Origin: Actinomycetes bacterium
GTDB lineage: Bacteria > Actinomycetota > Thermoleophilia > Solirubrobacterales > Solirubrobacteraceae
Direction: 5' to 3'
DNA length: 50,190 nt
Assembly: GCA_021820105.1 (NCBI GenBank)
Contig: JAKAED010000009.1
Span: 1-50,190 of the forward strand
Part shown: piece by piece, positions 30,620-39,271 of the stretch
Position numbering within the stretch: position 1 is the first letter of the stretch
Layout of the letters: every line of letters begins with the position of its first letter
Program-made: the position numbers and the translations under genes
The notes under the pieces: generated by a model
What the model saw: the letters and a program-made list of their open reading frames with translations, nothing else
What the model was told of the DNA's origin: nothing
Database searches by the model: none

Positions 30620-31620
30620 GCGTCCGTCACACGATTGCGGTGCTTGGCGGCGGACGTTCGTCTGAGCACGAGATCTCCCTGGCCTCCGCGCGGTCAGTCG
30701 CCGGCGGTCTGCGTGAGGCGGGGCACAGGGTCTTGGACGTTGAGATCGGCCGTGACGGAGTCTGGCGTGAGTCCGGACTCGAGCTGAGCCTTGCTCCGGG
30801 ACGGGGGTGGCCCGGAGTGGACGTGGTCTTTCCCGCGCTGCACGGTCCCTTTGGAGAGGACGGCACAGTCCAGGGGCTGCTGGAGCTGCTTGATGTCGCC
30901 TATGTCGGCGCCGGCGTCCTGGCCAGCGCCGTGTGCATGGACAAGGTGGTGTTCAAGGAACTGATGTCCAGCGCCGGCATCCCGCAGGTTGAGTACCGGG
31001 CGCTCACCGCCCGCGAGTGGGAGCTTGACCGAACCCGGGTGACGGGCACGATCGCCGAGCTTGGCCTGCCTGTGTTCGTGAAACCGGCACGGTTGGGATC
31101 CTCGGTGGGGATCGCGCGAGTGGCGGAGATGAGCGAGCTTGCGGTGGCGCTCGGCCAGGCCTTCACCCACGATCCGCTGGTTATCGTGGAGGCGGCCGCC
31201 CCTGGTATCGAGGTCGAGTGTTCGGTTCTGGGCAACGACGACCCGATCGTCTCGGAGCCCGGTGAAATCCTGCTCGCGGCCGGAGAGGCGGCCTGGTACG
31301 ACTATGAGGCCAAGTACACCCCAGGCGCAATGCAACTCGTCGTGCCCGCTCGCATCTCCGGACTCGCGCGTGAGCGCGTCCAGACGCTGGCTGTGGAGGC
31401 GTTCACCCGCGCCGGCTGTGCCGGCTTGGCGCGCGCCGACTTCTTTGTCGACGGCGACACGGTCCTTGTCAACGAGCTGAACACGATGCCGGGATTCACC
31501 CAGACCAGCGTCTACGGCAAGCTGTTTGACGCATCCGGAATCTCATACGTGGAGCTGCTGGAGCGTCTGGTGGGGCTTGCACGGGACCGCCACATCCGCG
31601 AGCGCGGATACCGCTACTGA
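30616..31620 (+). CDS. ddl: D-alanine--D-alanine ligase
   Basis: VLGGGRSSEHEISLASARSV, LHGPFGEDGTVQGLLELLDVAYVGAGVLAS, VNELNTMPGFTQTSVYGKL; TTG start overlapping the pknB stop. Confidence 0.95.
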   Translation: MSVRHTIAVLGGGRSSEHEISLASARSVAGGLREAGHRVLDVEIGRDGVWRESGLELSLAPGRGWPGVDVVFPALHGPFGEDGTVQGLLELLDVAYVGAGVLASAVCMDKVVFKELMSSAGIPQVEYRALTAREWELDRTRVTGTIAELGLPVFVKPARLGSSVGIARVAEMSELAVALGQAFTHDPLVIVEAAAPGIEVECSVLGNDDPIVSEPGEILLAAGEAAWYDYEAKYTPGAMQLVVPARISGLARERVQTLAVEAFTRAGCAGLARADFFVDGDTVLVNELNTMPGFTQTSVYGKLFDASGISYVELLERLVGLARDRHIRERGYRY

Positions 31621-31630
31621 GCCGGACAGC

Positions 31631-33130
31631 TCAGCGGTACAGCTTGATCTCGTTGATCGATGCGTAGTTGTAGGTGGGGGCGCCCAACTGGGTGATCCAG
31701 ACCAGGTAGTAGCGGTAGCTGTGTGCACCGCTCCAGCTGAACGTGACGGACTGCTTCACGTCTTTGCGAGTTGCCAATGAGCGCCAGTTGCTCTTGGCGA
31801 AGCTGTACAGGTCCGGTTGCTGGTTGGTTCCCCAAACCGTCGCGTTCCAGCCGGGTGTTCTTGTGTACACGTGAAGCTGCCTGGCAGGCGTGGAGGTCGC
31901 GGCGTAGACGTAGATGCCGACGCCCGGCTTGCCAAGCACGCCCCCGTCATAGTGCTCGGTGGCCCAGGCGGTTGCCGGGTTGCCATCCACGGCAAGGGGA
32001 GCAGCCTGATCGTCCTGATAGGTCCCGCCCGAGGTGTAGTCGGGGTTGTAGGCGTGCACACAGCCTGGGCAGATCTGGACACGGATCAGTCGGCTACCGG
32101 CGGCGCCGCTGCCGCCCCCTTTGGAGCCGCCCAGGTGGCCTCCCAGCGCCAGCGCCGCGACCGCCGCAGCAATCACCAGGACAGCCACAAGCGCGACCGC
32201 AAGCGGGCCCCGCGAACTGGATCGCCGGCGCCGCCTGCGCTCCAGCGGGAGTGGTTCAATCACGGCTGTGATCTGGTCTTCGCTGCCGGTGGCGCGATCG
32301 GACTCGATGGCCAGGGCCGTCTCCAGTTCGGCGATCATCTCGGCGTCGTCGGCATAACGCCGGGCCAGATCCTTCTCGGTGGCTCGTTCCACCACCGCCG
32401 CCAGGGCCGGCGACACCTCCGGTCGCCGCTCGCGGACATCCGGCATCGGCTCGCGCACGTGCTTCATCGCCACCGCGACCTGGGTCTCCCCCTTGAACGG
32501 GAGCTCGCCGGTGAGCATCTCGTAGAGCACCACTCCCAGCGAGTAGAGATCGGATTGGACGGTGGCCTTCTGGCCAAGCGCCTGTTCCGGAGCCACGTAG
32601 TCCGTGGTTCCGAGAACCCGGCCGTCTGCGGTCAGCCCGTCCTCCTCAAGTGTCCGGGCGATCCCAAAGTCGGTCACCTTTGCGGTTCCGGCTCGATCGA
32701 TCAATACGTTCTGGGGCTTGACGTCGCGATGGACGACGTTGCGGCTGTGCGCAGCGCCCAGCGCTCGCGCTATCTCAATGCAGTAGGTCAACGCCTCCGG
32801 GATCTCAAGCCGCCCCAGCCGTCTGATGCGCTCCTTAAGCGTCTCGCCGTCCACGCACTCAAACACGATGTACGGCCGGGCATCGTCCTCGCCCGCGTCG
32901 ATCACGTGCACGATGTTGGGATGCGAGAGACGTGCCACCGCCCGCGCCTCCCGCCGGAAGCGCTCGAGCTGATCGGAGTCGGCTGCAACCTCCCGGTTCA
33001 TCAGCTTGATCGCGACGAAGCGCTCAAGCGTCTCGTCGTGCGCCCGGTACACAGTCGACATCCCGCCGGAGCCGATCCGCGACTCCAGCGTGTAGCGACC
33101 GTTCAGCGTGGTACCGAGCAGGCTGCTCAT
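31631..33130 (-). CDS. Ser/Thr protein kinase with an extracellular discoidin (F5/8 type C)-like domain
   Basis: [41 protein letters not shown], then [26 protein letters not shown]...[32 protein letters not shown]. Confidence 0.88.
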   Translation of the reverse strand: MSSLLGTTLNGRYTLESRIGSGGMSTVYRAHDETLERFVAIKLMNREVAADSDQLERFRREARAVARLSHPNIVHVIDAGEDDARPYIVFECVDGETLKERIRRLGRLEIPEALTYCIEIARALGAAHSRNVVHRDVKPQNVLIDRAGTAKVTDFGIARTLEEDGLTADGRVLGTTDYVAPEQALGQKATVQSDLYSLGVVLYEMLTGELPFKGETQVAVAMKHVREPMPDVRERRPEVSPALAAVVERATEKDLARRYADDAEMIAELETALAIESDRATGSEDQITAVIEPLPLERRRRRRSSSRGPLAVALVAVLVIAAAVAALALGGHLGGSKGGGSGAAGSRLIRVQICPGCVHAYNPDYTSGGTYQDDQAAPLAVDGNPATAWATEHYDGGVLGKPGVGIYVYAATSTPARQLHVYTRTPGWNATVWGTNQQPDLYSFAKSNWRSLATRKDVKQSVTFSWSGAHSYRYYLVWITQLGAPTYNYASINEIKLYR

Positions 33131-33224
33131 CTGCTCGTTCTATTGTGAAACACGTTTGTCAAAGCTTGGCAATGGAGCTGTAGCTCGGACCATCCGCCGC
33201 GATGGCGTCCTGCAGGGCTGGCGA

Positions 33225-34319
33225 TCAGTACTGGGTGAGCCTGTCGCTACCGGCGGTGGCGCGGATCCGCATGGTCGTCAGCTCGATCGCACCGCTCTCA
33301 TCGGTGATCTCACCGATTATGGATGTGCCCGGATGGAAGCGCTCCAGCAGGGCCACTGCCTCCTTGGCCTGATCGGCCGGCACCATGGCGACAAAGCCGC
33401 AGCCCATGTTGAACACCTCCCACATTTCGGCGGCTGTGACGCCGCCGTGGCTGGCGATCAGCTCAAACACCGGAGGTGACGGCAGCGGTTGGGTGATCGC
33501 GTAGCCGATGCCCGAGCCGATCCGCCGGAGGTTCATCAGGCCGCCGCCGGTTATGTGCGCCAGGCCCCGCACCTCAAGCCCGCTGGCGATCAGCGCGAGC
33601 ACCGCCCGCACGTAGATGATCGTCGGTTCGAGCAGTGCGTCAGCGACGCTCGGGCCTGCGAGCGCCTCTGGGCGATCGTCAAGGGTCAGCCGGCCATCTT
33701 CCAGCAACGCCCTGCGGGCAAGCGTGAGGCCGTTGGAGTGAACGCCGGAGGCGGGCAGACCGATCATCGCGTCCCCGGGCCGGACGGTGCTGCCATCGAT
33801 GATCCGGTCAAGCTCGACCACGCCAAAGGCGGAGCCGACGAGGTCAAACCCGTACGGTGACGGGTGGCCGCGCAGCACCTCAGGGACCTGGCAGACCTCG
33901 CCGCCGGGGATCTCAACGCCGGCGTCGGCGGCGCCCACGGCGAGACCGCGGCCGATCGCCTCCAGCAATCCCGGGTCGGCCTGTTCCACGGCGATGTAGT
34001 CGAGCAGCGCGAGCGGTCGAGCTCCGACACAGATCAGGTCGTTGACGTTCATCGCCACGCAGTCGATGCCGATCGTGTCGAAGCGTCCGGTCTGCTCGGC
34101 GACGATCACCTTTGAGCCCACGCTGTCGGTCGCGAGCGCGATTCCGACGTTGGGCGCCAGGGGGCCGGGCAGCCGCATGACGCTCGCGTAGTGCCCGGGC
34201 AGCGGCACCGTCAACGACTCGCGCCCGGTCTCGATTGTCTTCAGCACGCTGACAATCGCGGCCACGCCCTGATCGGCCTGCTTTGTGTCGACTCCGGCTG
34301 CCGCGTAAGCGTCGCTCAT
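33225..34319 (-). CDS. purM: Phosphoribosylformylglycinamidine cyclo-ligase
   Basis: GIDCVAMNVNDLICVGARPLALLDYIAVEQ and HITGGGLMNLRRI; start set at MSDAYAAAGVD. Confidence 0.95.
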   Translation of the reverse strand: MSDAYAAAGVDTKQADQGVAAIVSVLKTIETGRESLTVPLPGHYASVMRLPGPLAPNVGIALATDSVGSKVIVAEQTGRFDTIGIDCVAMNVNDLICVGARPLALLDYIAVEQADPGLLEAIGRGLAVGAADAGVEIPGGEVCQVPEVLRGHPSPYGFDLVGSAFGVVELDRIIDGSTVRPGDAMIGLPASGVHSNGLTLARRALLEDGRLTLDDRPEALAGPSVADALLEPTIIYVRAVLALIASGLEVRGLAHITGGGLMNLRRIGSGIGYAITQPLPSPPVFELIASHGGVTAAEMWEVFNMGCGFVAMVPADQAKEAVALLERFHPGTSIIGEITDESGAIELTTMRIRATAGSDRLTQY

Positions 34320-34329
34320 CAGATCATTC

Positions 34330-35157
34330 TCACATGTAATCCGCGCCGCTACGACGGTTGCGCCACAGTCTCCGCAGCGCCAGCGTGCCAAGACCGGCAC
34401 GGTAGACGGCAAACGGTGCCAGAGCGCGGTCACGCTCGACCAGCGCGATCAGCGGCGTCGAGGCGAGCGTTGAGGCAAAGGACGCCGCGACGCCAAGCGC
34501 AAAGGCAGGACCGGCCCCCTCCGGTAGTCCGTGCTGCCACAGACGCAGACACTTGAGTGCGGTCGCCCCCCCGATCACGGGCAGCGCCACGTGGCGGGAG
34601 AGCCGCTCTGCGTCCGCGCGCGCGAAGCGCCGCAGTCGGGCGGCCGTCAGCGTGGCGCCGTTGCGCGAGACGCCGGGAAAGAGCGCGCAGGCCTGGGCGA
34701 TCCCGAGCCAGAGTCCGTCAATTGGCCGAGCATCCTCAAAGCGCCGCTCCTGCGGCTCGCGATCAGCCCAGGCGAGCGCCAGCCCACCCGCAATCAGGCC
34801 GACCGCGATCGTGGCCGGGTTGCCGAGGTAGCGCTCGATCGGACGCTCCAGGCTGAAGCCCACGATCACCGGTGGCAGCAATGAGAGCGCCACCACCGCA
34901 GCGGACTCCAGATTCGCCTCCCGTGCCGCCTGCAGCACCTCATCACGCAGCATCACCACCAGTGCCGCCGCCGTGCCGGCGTGCAGCGCCACCTCAAAGG
35001 CCTTGCGAATCTCAGGATCCGACGAGACTCCGTTGGTGCCGGCCAGCCAGGGTACGAGTGAGATGTGGCCCGAGGAGGAGATCGGCAACAGCTCGGCCGG
35101 GCCGTGCATGAGACCCAGCGCGAGCGCGCTGATCAGACCCGCTCGCGCTGGTGCCAT
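34330..35157 (-). CDS. uppP: Undecaprenyl-diphosphatase UppP/BacA family
   Basis: GLMHGPAELLPISSSGHISLVPWL and LFPGVSRNGATLTAARL; ATGA overlap with the dedA stop. Confidence 0.87.
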   Translation of the reverse strand: MAPARAGLISALALGLMHGPAELLPISSSGHISLVPWLAGTNGVSSDPEIRKAFEVALHAGTAAALVVMLRDEVLQAAREANLESAAVVALSLLPPVIVGFSLERPIERYLGNPATIAVGLIAGGLALAWADREPQERRFEDARPIDGLWLGIAQACALFPGVSRNGATLTAARLRRFARADAERLSRHVALPVIGGATALKCLRLWQHGLPEGAGPAFALGVAASFASTLASTPLIALVERDRALAPFAVYRAGLGTLALRRLWRNRRSGADYM

Positions 35158-35807
35158 CAGCGATAGCGGGAAGTCGCCGGGCTCGCTTCTCCGCGCCTGC
35201 GGTAAAGGCGCAGCAACCACCAGGCGATCAGCACCACACCGATTGCCACCACGGCGTAATCGACGTAGTCGAGGTGGTGCTTCCACTGCTGCCACTGAGA
35301 GCCAACGGCCTTGCCGACCAGCGCCCAGCCGGTGATCCAGACAGTCGATCCGAGCGCCGCCATCGAGACGAAGCGGAGATACGGCATCCGCGCGATACCG
35401 GCGGCGTAGGGAGGAGCGGATCGGAACACGGGAATCAGACGCGACACGGCCACCACGGGTGCGCCGTGGCGCTCGAACCAGCGGTGGGTCAGTTCAATCT
35501 TCTTGTCGTCGATATGCACCGGACTACCGGGTCGAGCGAGCACCTCGTGCAGGCCGAAGTAGCCGATCACGTAGCAGACGCTCGCGCCGAGCACGTCGCC
35601 GAGCACCCCCGCGACGATGATCCCGATGAGCGTCAGATTGTGGGTATCGACGTTGAAGCCCGCGAACATCATGGTCGCCTCTGTCCCGGGCACGATCACG
35701 ACCTGGGACATGACGATCATGAGCGTGACGCCCACGTATCCAAGATCGTGGACGACGTTGGTTGCGAATGTCACGAGCTGAGCCGTGATCGAAGCATCTA
35801 TGAGCAC
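35157..35807 (-). CDS. DedA family membrane protein
   Basis: GVLGDVLGASVCYVIGYFGLHEVL and RHGAPVVAVSRLIPVFRSAPPYAAGIARMPYLRF. Confidence 0.9.
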   Translation of the reverse strand: MLIDASITAQLVTFATNVVHDLGYVGVTLMIVMSQVVIVPGTEATMMFAGFNVDTHNLTLIGIIVAGVLGDVLGASVCYVIGYFGLHEVLARPGSPVHIDDKKIELTHRWFERHGAPVVAVSRLIPVFRSAPPYAAGIARMPYLRFVSMAALGSTVWITGWALVGKAVGSQWQQWKHHLDYVDYAVVAIGVVLIAWWLLRLYRRRGEASPATSRYR

Positions 35808-35863
35808 GGCGCTGAGTGTACGGTTGTGGGGCTCTGATGTCTGTCCTCCTAAGGTCGTAACCG
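35808..35863. promoter_or_regulatory. Divergent pair of predicted leaderless promoters (dedA / DegT)
   Basis: Minus: TACACT (35820-35815)-7 nt-GTG; plus: TAAGGT (35850-35855)-8 nt-ATG; no Shine-Dalgarno on either side. Confidence 0.45.
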
Positions 35864-36952
35864 ATGCCTGTACCTCTGTTTGATACGGAAACCCCGCTTG
35901 CCGACCTCCGGCCGATCATCCTCGAGCGCGTGAGCGAGGTGATCCGCGCCGGTCGCTTCATCCTCGGCCCGGAGGTCAAGGCCTTTGAGCAGGAGCTTGC
36001 CGCCTATGTGGGCGTCGGCCACGCGATCGGTGTGGCCAATGGCACCGATGCGCTCACGATCGCCGCCAGGGCACTGGGCGTGGGCCCCGGGGACGAGGTC
36101 GTGGTCCCGTCCTTCACCTTCTACGCCACGGCTGAGGCGATTGCCGCCATCGGCGCGACGCCGGTCTTCTGCGATGTCGACCGCGACACCCGCAACATCA
36201 CGGTCGAGACGGTCAGGGCGGCCCTCAGCCCAAGGACCAAGGCGGTGGTCGCCGTGGATCTGTTCGGCATGCCCGCCGACATCCCCGCGATCAGGGCTGC
36301 CCTCGGGCTGCCCGTGATCGAGGATGCTGCGCAGGCACTGGGCGCTGACCTGCACGGCGTCAGGGCCGGCGCGCTTGGAGACATCGCGACCTTCTCCTTC
36401 TACCCGTCGAAGAACCTGGGTGCGTTCGGGGATGGTGGCGCGGTCACGACCGCTGACGACGATCTGGCCGAGCGGGTGCGGGCTCTGCGCTTCCACGGCT
36501 CCCGGGACAAGCAGACCTTCGAGTACGTCGGCTACAACTCGCGCCTGGATGAGATCCAGGCAGCGATCCTGCGCGTTCTGCTGCCCCACATCGATGCCTG
36601 GTGCGACGGTCGTCGGGCCGGGGTCCAGGCCTACATCGACGCGGGGCTCGGTGACCACCTTGAACTGGGTGGCGCCCCGCTGGGCGCCACCCCCGCCTGG
36701 CACCTGTACGTTGTGACCCACCCTGAGGCCGATCAGAAGCTGGCACGGCTCAATGACGCGGGCGTCCAGGCCCGGGCCTACTACCGGGTCCCACTGCACC
36801 GCCAGCCCGCGATGGAGCCCTACGTGAACGGGCGCCAGCTGGAGCTGCCGGTGACCGACGAGCTCGCGCGCACCAATCTGGCCCTCCCGATCAGCCCTGT
36901 CTTCAGCCGCGCGCAGGCTGATGAGGTTGTGGCGGCCCTGGCCATCGAATGA
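35864..36952 (+). CDS. DegT/DnrJ/EryC1 family sugar aminotransferase
   Basis: HAIGVANGTDALTIAARALGVGPGDEVVVPSFTFYATAEAI, EDAAQALGA, TFSFYPSKNLGAFGDGGAV. Confidence 0.95.
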   Translation: MPVPLFDTETPLADLRPIILERVSEVIRAGRFILGPEVKAFEQELAAYVGVGHAIGVANGTDALTIAARALGVGPGDEVVVPSFTFYATAEAIAAIGATPVFCDVDRDTRNITVETVRAALSPRTKAVVAVDLFGMPADIPAIRAALGLPVIEDAAQALGADLHGVRAGALGDIATFSFYPSKNLGAFGDGGAVTTADDDLAERVRALRFHGSRDKQTFEYVGYNSRLDEIQAAILRVLLPHIDAWCDGRRAGVQAYIDAGLGDHLELGGAPLGATPAWHLYVVTHPEADQKLARLNDAGVQARAYYRVPLHRQPAMEPYVNGRQLELPVTDELARTNLALPISPVFSRAQADEVVAALAIE

Positions 36953-37950
36953 GGGTCTGGGTCGACCTCACCAATTCCCCGCACGTGCTCGTGCTGGCGC
37001 CGATCATCCGGCGCCTGGAGCGGCAGGGTCATGAGGTGCAGGTGACCGCCCGGGACTTTGCGCAGACGCTTGAGCTCTGTGAACGGCTGGGCATCGGCTA
37101 CTACGCCGTTGGCCACCATCGCGGAGCGGCGGTGACTGACAAGGCCCGCGGGCTGGTGGATCGTTCCTGGCAGCTGGTGCGCTTCGCCATGCGCCGGCGG
37201 TTTGATCTTGCGATCGGCCATGGCTCCAACGACATCAGCGTCGCCGCGAAGCTCCTGCGGATCCCGTGCTCCACCATGTTCGACTATGAGTGGGCAACCG
37301 TTCAGCACAGCGTCAACTGCCGGCTGGCACAGGCCGTCGTCGTGCCGGACGTGATCCCCGTGCAGCGGCTTGCGCGCTACGGGGCTACGGACAAGCTTCG
37401 CCGCTACCCGGGACTCAAGGAGGAGTATTACCTCTACGACTTTGAGCCCGATCCGAAGGTCTTGAGCGAACTTGGCCTGGACCCGGCAGAACCGATTGCG
37501 GTTGTGCGGACGCCTCCCGCCGTCTCCCTCTACCACCGCTTTGAGAACGATCTCTTCGGCCAGGTGCTGATGCGCCTGCAGGGCACCCAGACCGTCGTGC
37601 TCCCGCGTACCCCTCAGCAGCGGGAGGAGCTCTCCCGCACGGGCGGTTTCCTGGTGCCCGAGCACGCGATCGATGCCCAGTCGCTGATCGCCTACGCGGA
37701 TCTGGTGGTCTCAGCCGGCGGAACGATGAATCGCGAGGCCGTTGCGCTCGGCACGCCGGTGTTCACCGTCTTTGAGGGCCGCCTGGGAGCGGTGGACGAA
37801 CGACTGATCGAGGAGGGCCGGCTACGCCGCCTTGAGCGTCCGCAGGACGTGGTTCTGGCCAAGCGGCCGGAGGGGCAGCGGGGCCTTCAGCGGATCCGTC
37901 GTAATCCCCGACTGCTGGTCGATCTGCTCAGCTCGCCGGCCACCGCGTGA
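36949..37950 (+). CDS. DUF354 family protein (GT-B-like)
   Basis: MRVWVDLTNSPHVLVLAPIIRRLERQGHEVQVTARDFAQTLEL; FDYEWATVQH. Confidence 0.85.
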   Translation: MRVWVDLTNSPHVLVLAPIIRRLERQGHEVQVTARDFAQTLELCERLGIGYYAVGHHRGAAVTDKARGLVDRSWQLVRFAMRRRFDLAIGHGSNDISVAAKLLRIPCSTMFDYEWATVQHSVNCRLAQAVVVPDVIPVQRLARYGATDKLRRYPGLKEEYYLYDFEPDPKVLSELGLDPAEPIAVVRTPPAVSLYHRFENDLFGQVLMRLQGTQTVVLPRTPQQREELSRTGGFLVPEHAIDAQSLIAYADLVVSAGGTMNREAVALGTPVFTVFEGRLGAVDERLIEEGRLRRLERPQDVVLAKRPEGQRGLQRIRRNPRLLVDLLSSPATA

Positions 37951-37958
37951 GCTGTGAC

Positions 37959-37975
37959 CGCGCCGCTGCGGCGCG
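37959..37975. terminator. Short hairpin between convergent genes (no clear T-run)
   Basis: CGCGCCG-CTG-CGGCGCG between stop codons at 37950 (+) and 37985 (-). Confidence 0.45.
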
Positions 37976-37984
37976 ATGGCGGGC

Positions 37985-39181
37985 TCACTGCGCGAGCCGG
38001 ATGGCCGGGAAGCCAAGCGTTATGTTCGCCAGCTCCGGCCCGCAGTAGAACCAGTACCGACTCCCGTCAGCCTGGTTGTTGTCGTAAACCCCGCTGTTGA
38101 AGGTGATCGTCGTGGACGTCGACTGCGCGGTGAAGGAGATTGACTCAACGGTGAAGTTCGCCTCCTCCTGACCGCTGATCACCTCGTCCCGGTAGTCCCA
38201 CCACCCGCAGGCGATGTAGTCAGATGGCTTTGACCCGCTACAGACGTCGTATGACGGCGACCAGTTGTCCGCTGAAATCCTTGGCGTGTACTGCGTGTTG
38301 GCGCCGTTGGTGATCCAGACGTCCACCGGGAACTGGTTGCTGGACGGGTAGGGCCAGCCGTTCAGTGCTGGGTTGCCCGTCAGCCAGAAGTTGAGCACGT
38401 AGTCGGCGCCGGGCACCGTGGTGACCGTCTGCCAGATGCCGCCCTCCGTCTGACCGTTGAGATCAACGACCTCCGTGAGGTTGTTTGACGGGACCGGTGT
38501 CGTCGAGCCTGGGGCGTAGCACTGTCCGTTGCCCTGTGATCCCTGACAGGTCTGCAGGTTGACGGTGGTCTCACCGCCCTGGTGGTTGGTGGTGGGGGTC
38601 TCGGCGTTGGATGTCACGTACCAACCGGTCACGGTGTTGACACTGCCGGTGGGCACCGCTTGGCCAGCGGTGTAGGTGCAGTTTGTCGTGCTGGTGTTCC
38701 CGCAGCCGACCGACAGGATCGTGCCGTTGACGTTGGCCGTGGTCCTGTCGACCTGAGCCACGGCCTGCGCCGAGACGCTGCCGGAGCTGAGCCCGAACAT
38801 CGACCCGAAGGGGAGGTTGACCGGTGCGCTCACCTGCGCCTTGGCCTGCACCCCGCTCGGCTCTGAGATGGTGATTGTGGAACTTGGGTAGTTGCTGGAT
38901 GCGGCCGTGGTTCCGTCCCGTTGGACGGTCGTTGTGGGAACGCCGGTGGTGGACATGTCCTGTGCGGCCGCGAGGGCGCCAGCGTCGGCCGCAAGCTGCG
39001 CGCGATGATGGGCGGCCGCCAGCTCCGCCAGGTTGAGTGCGAACGCGGCCACGCCCGCGATCACAAACAGCGCGATGGTGACGATCAACAGCGACTGACC
39101 GGAATCCTGGCGGAGCTGTGTTAGCCCACCGGCCCCGGCCTTAGCCCCCCGTCTGCAAAGTCGCTGCCATCGCATGCTCAT
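37985..39181 (-). CDS. TadE/TadG-like N-terminal anchor fused to a DUF642/choice-of-anchor-like domain
   Basis: DSGQSLLIVTIALFVIAGVAAFALNLAELAAAHHRAQLAADAGALAAAQDM; TEVVDLNGQTEGGIWQTVTTVPGADYVLNFWLTGNPA. Confidence 0.75.
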   Translation of the reverse strand: MSMRWQRLCRRGAKAGAGGLTQLRQDSGQSLLIVTIALFVIAGVAAFALNLAELAAAHHRAQLAADAGALAAAQDMSTTGVPTTTVQRDGTTAASSNYPSSTITISEPSGVQAKAQVSAPVNLPFGSMFGLSSGSVSAQAVAQVDRTTANVNGTILSVGCGNTSTTNCTYTAGQAVPTGSVNTVTGWYVTSNAETPTTNHQGGETTVNLQTCQGSQGNGQCYAPGSTTPVPSNNLTEVVDLNGQTEGGIWQTVTTVPGADYVLNFWLTGNPALNGWPYPSSNQFPVDVWITNGANTQYTPRISADNWSPSYDVCSGSKPSDYIACGWWDYRDEVISGQEEANFTVESISFTAQSTSTTITFNSGVYDNNQADGSRYWFYCGPELANITLGFPAIRLAQ

Positions 39182-39271
39182 TTATCGGCTGGGAGCCGAC
39201 CACTGCTTTAGTGAGCATCGCGCCGCGACGGCTTCGCATCTCTTTAGCGAATTCACAATAGAATCGCCGCG

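Noticed and set aside
35849-36799. 316-aa ORF antisense to the DegT aminotransferase
   Set aside because: Shadow ORF; the plus-strand protein has all family motifs.
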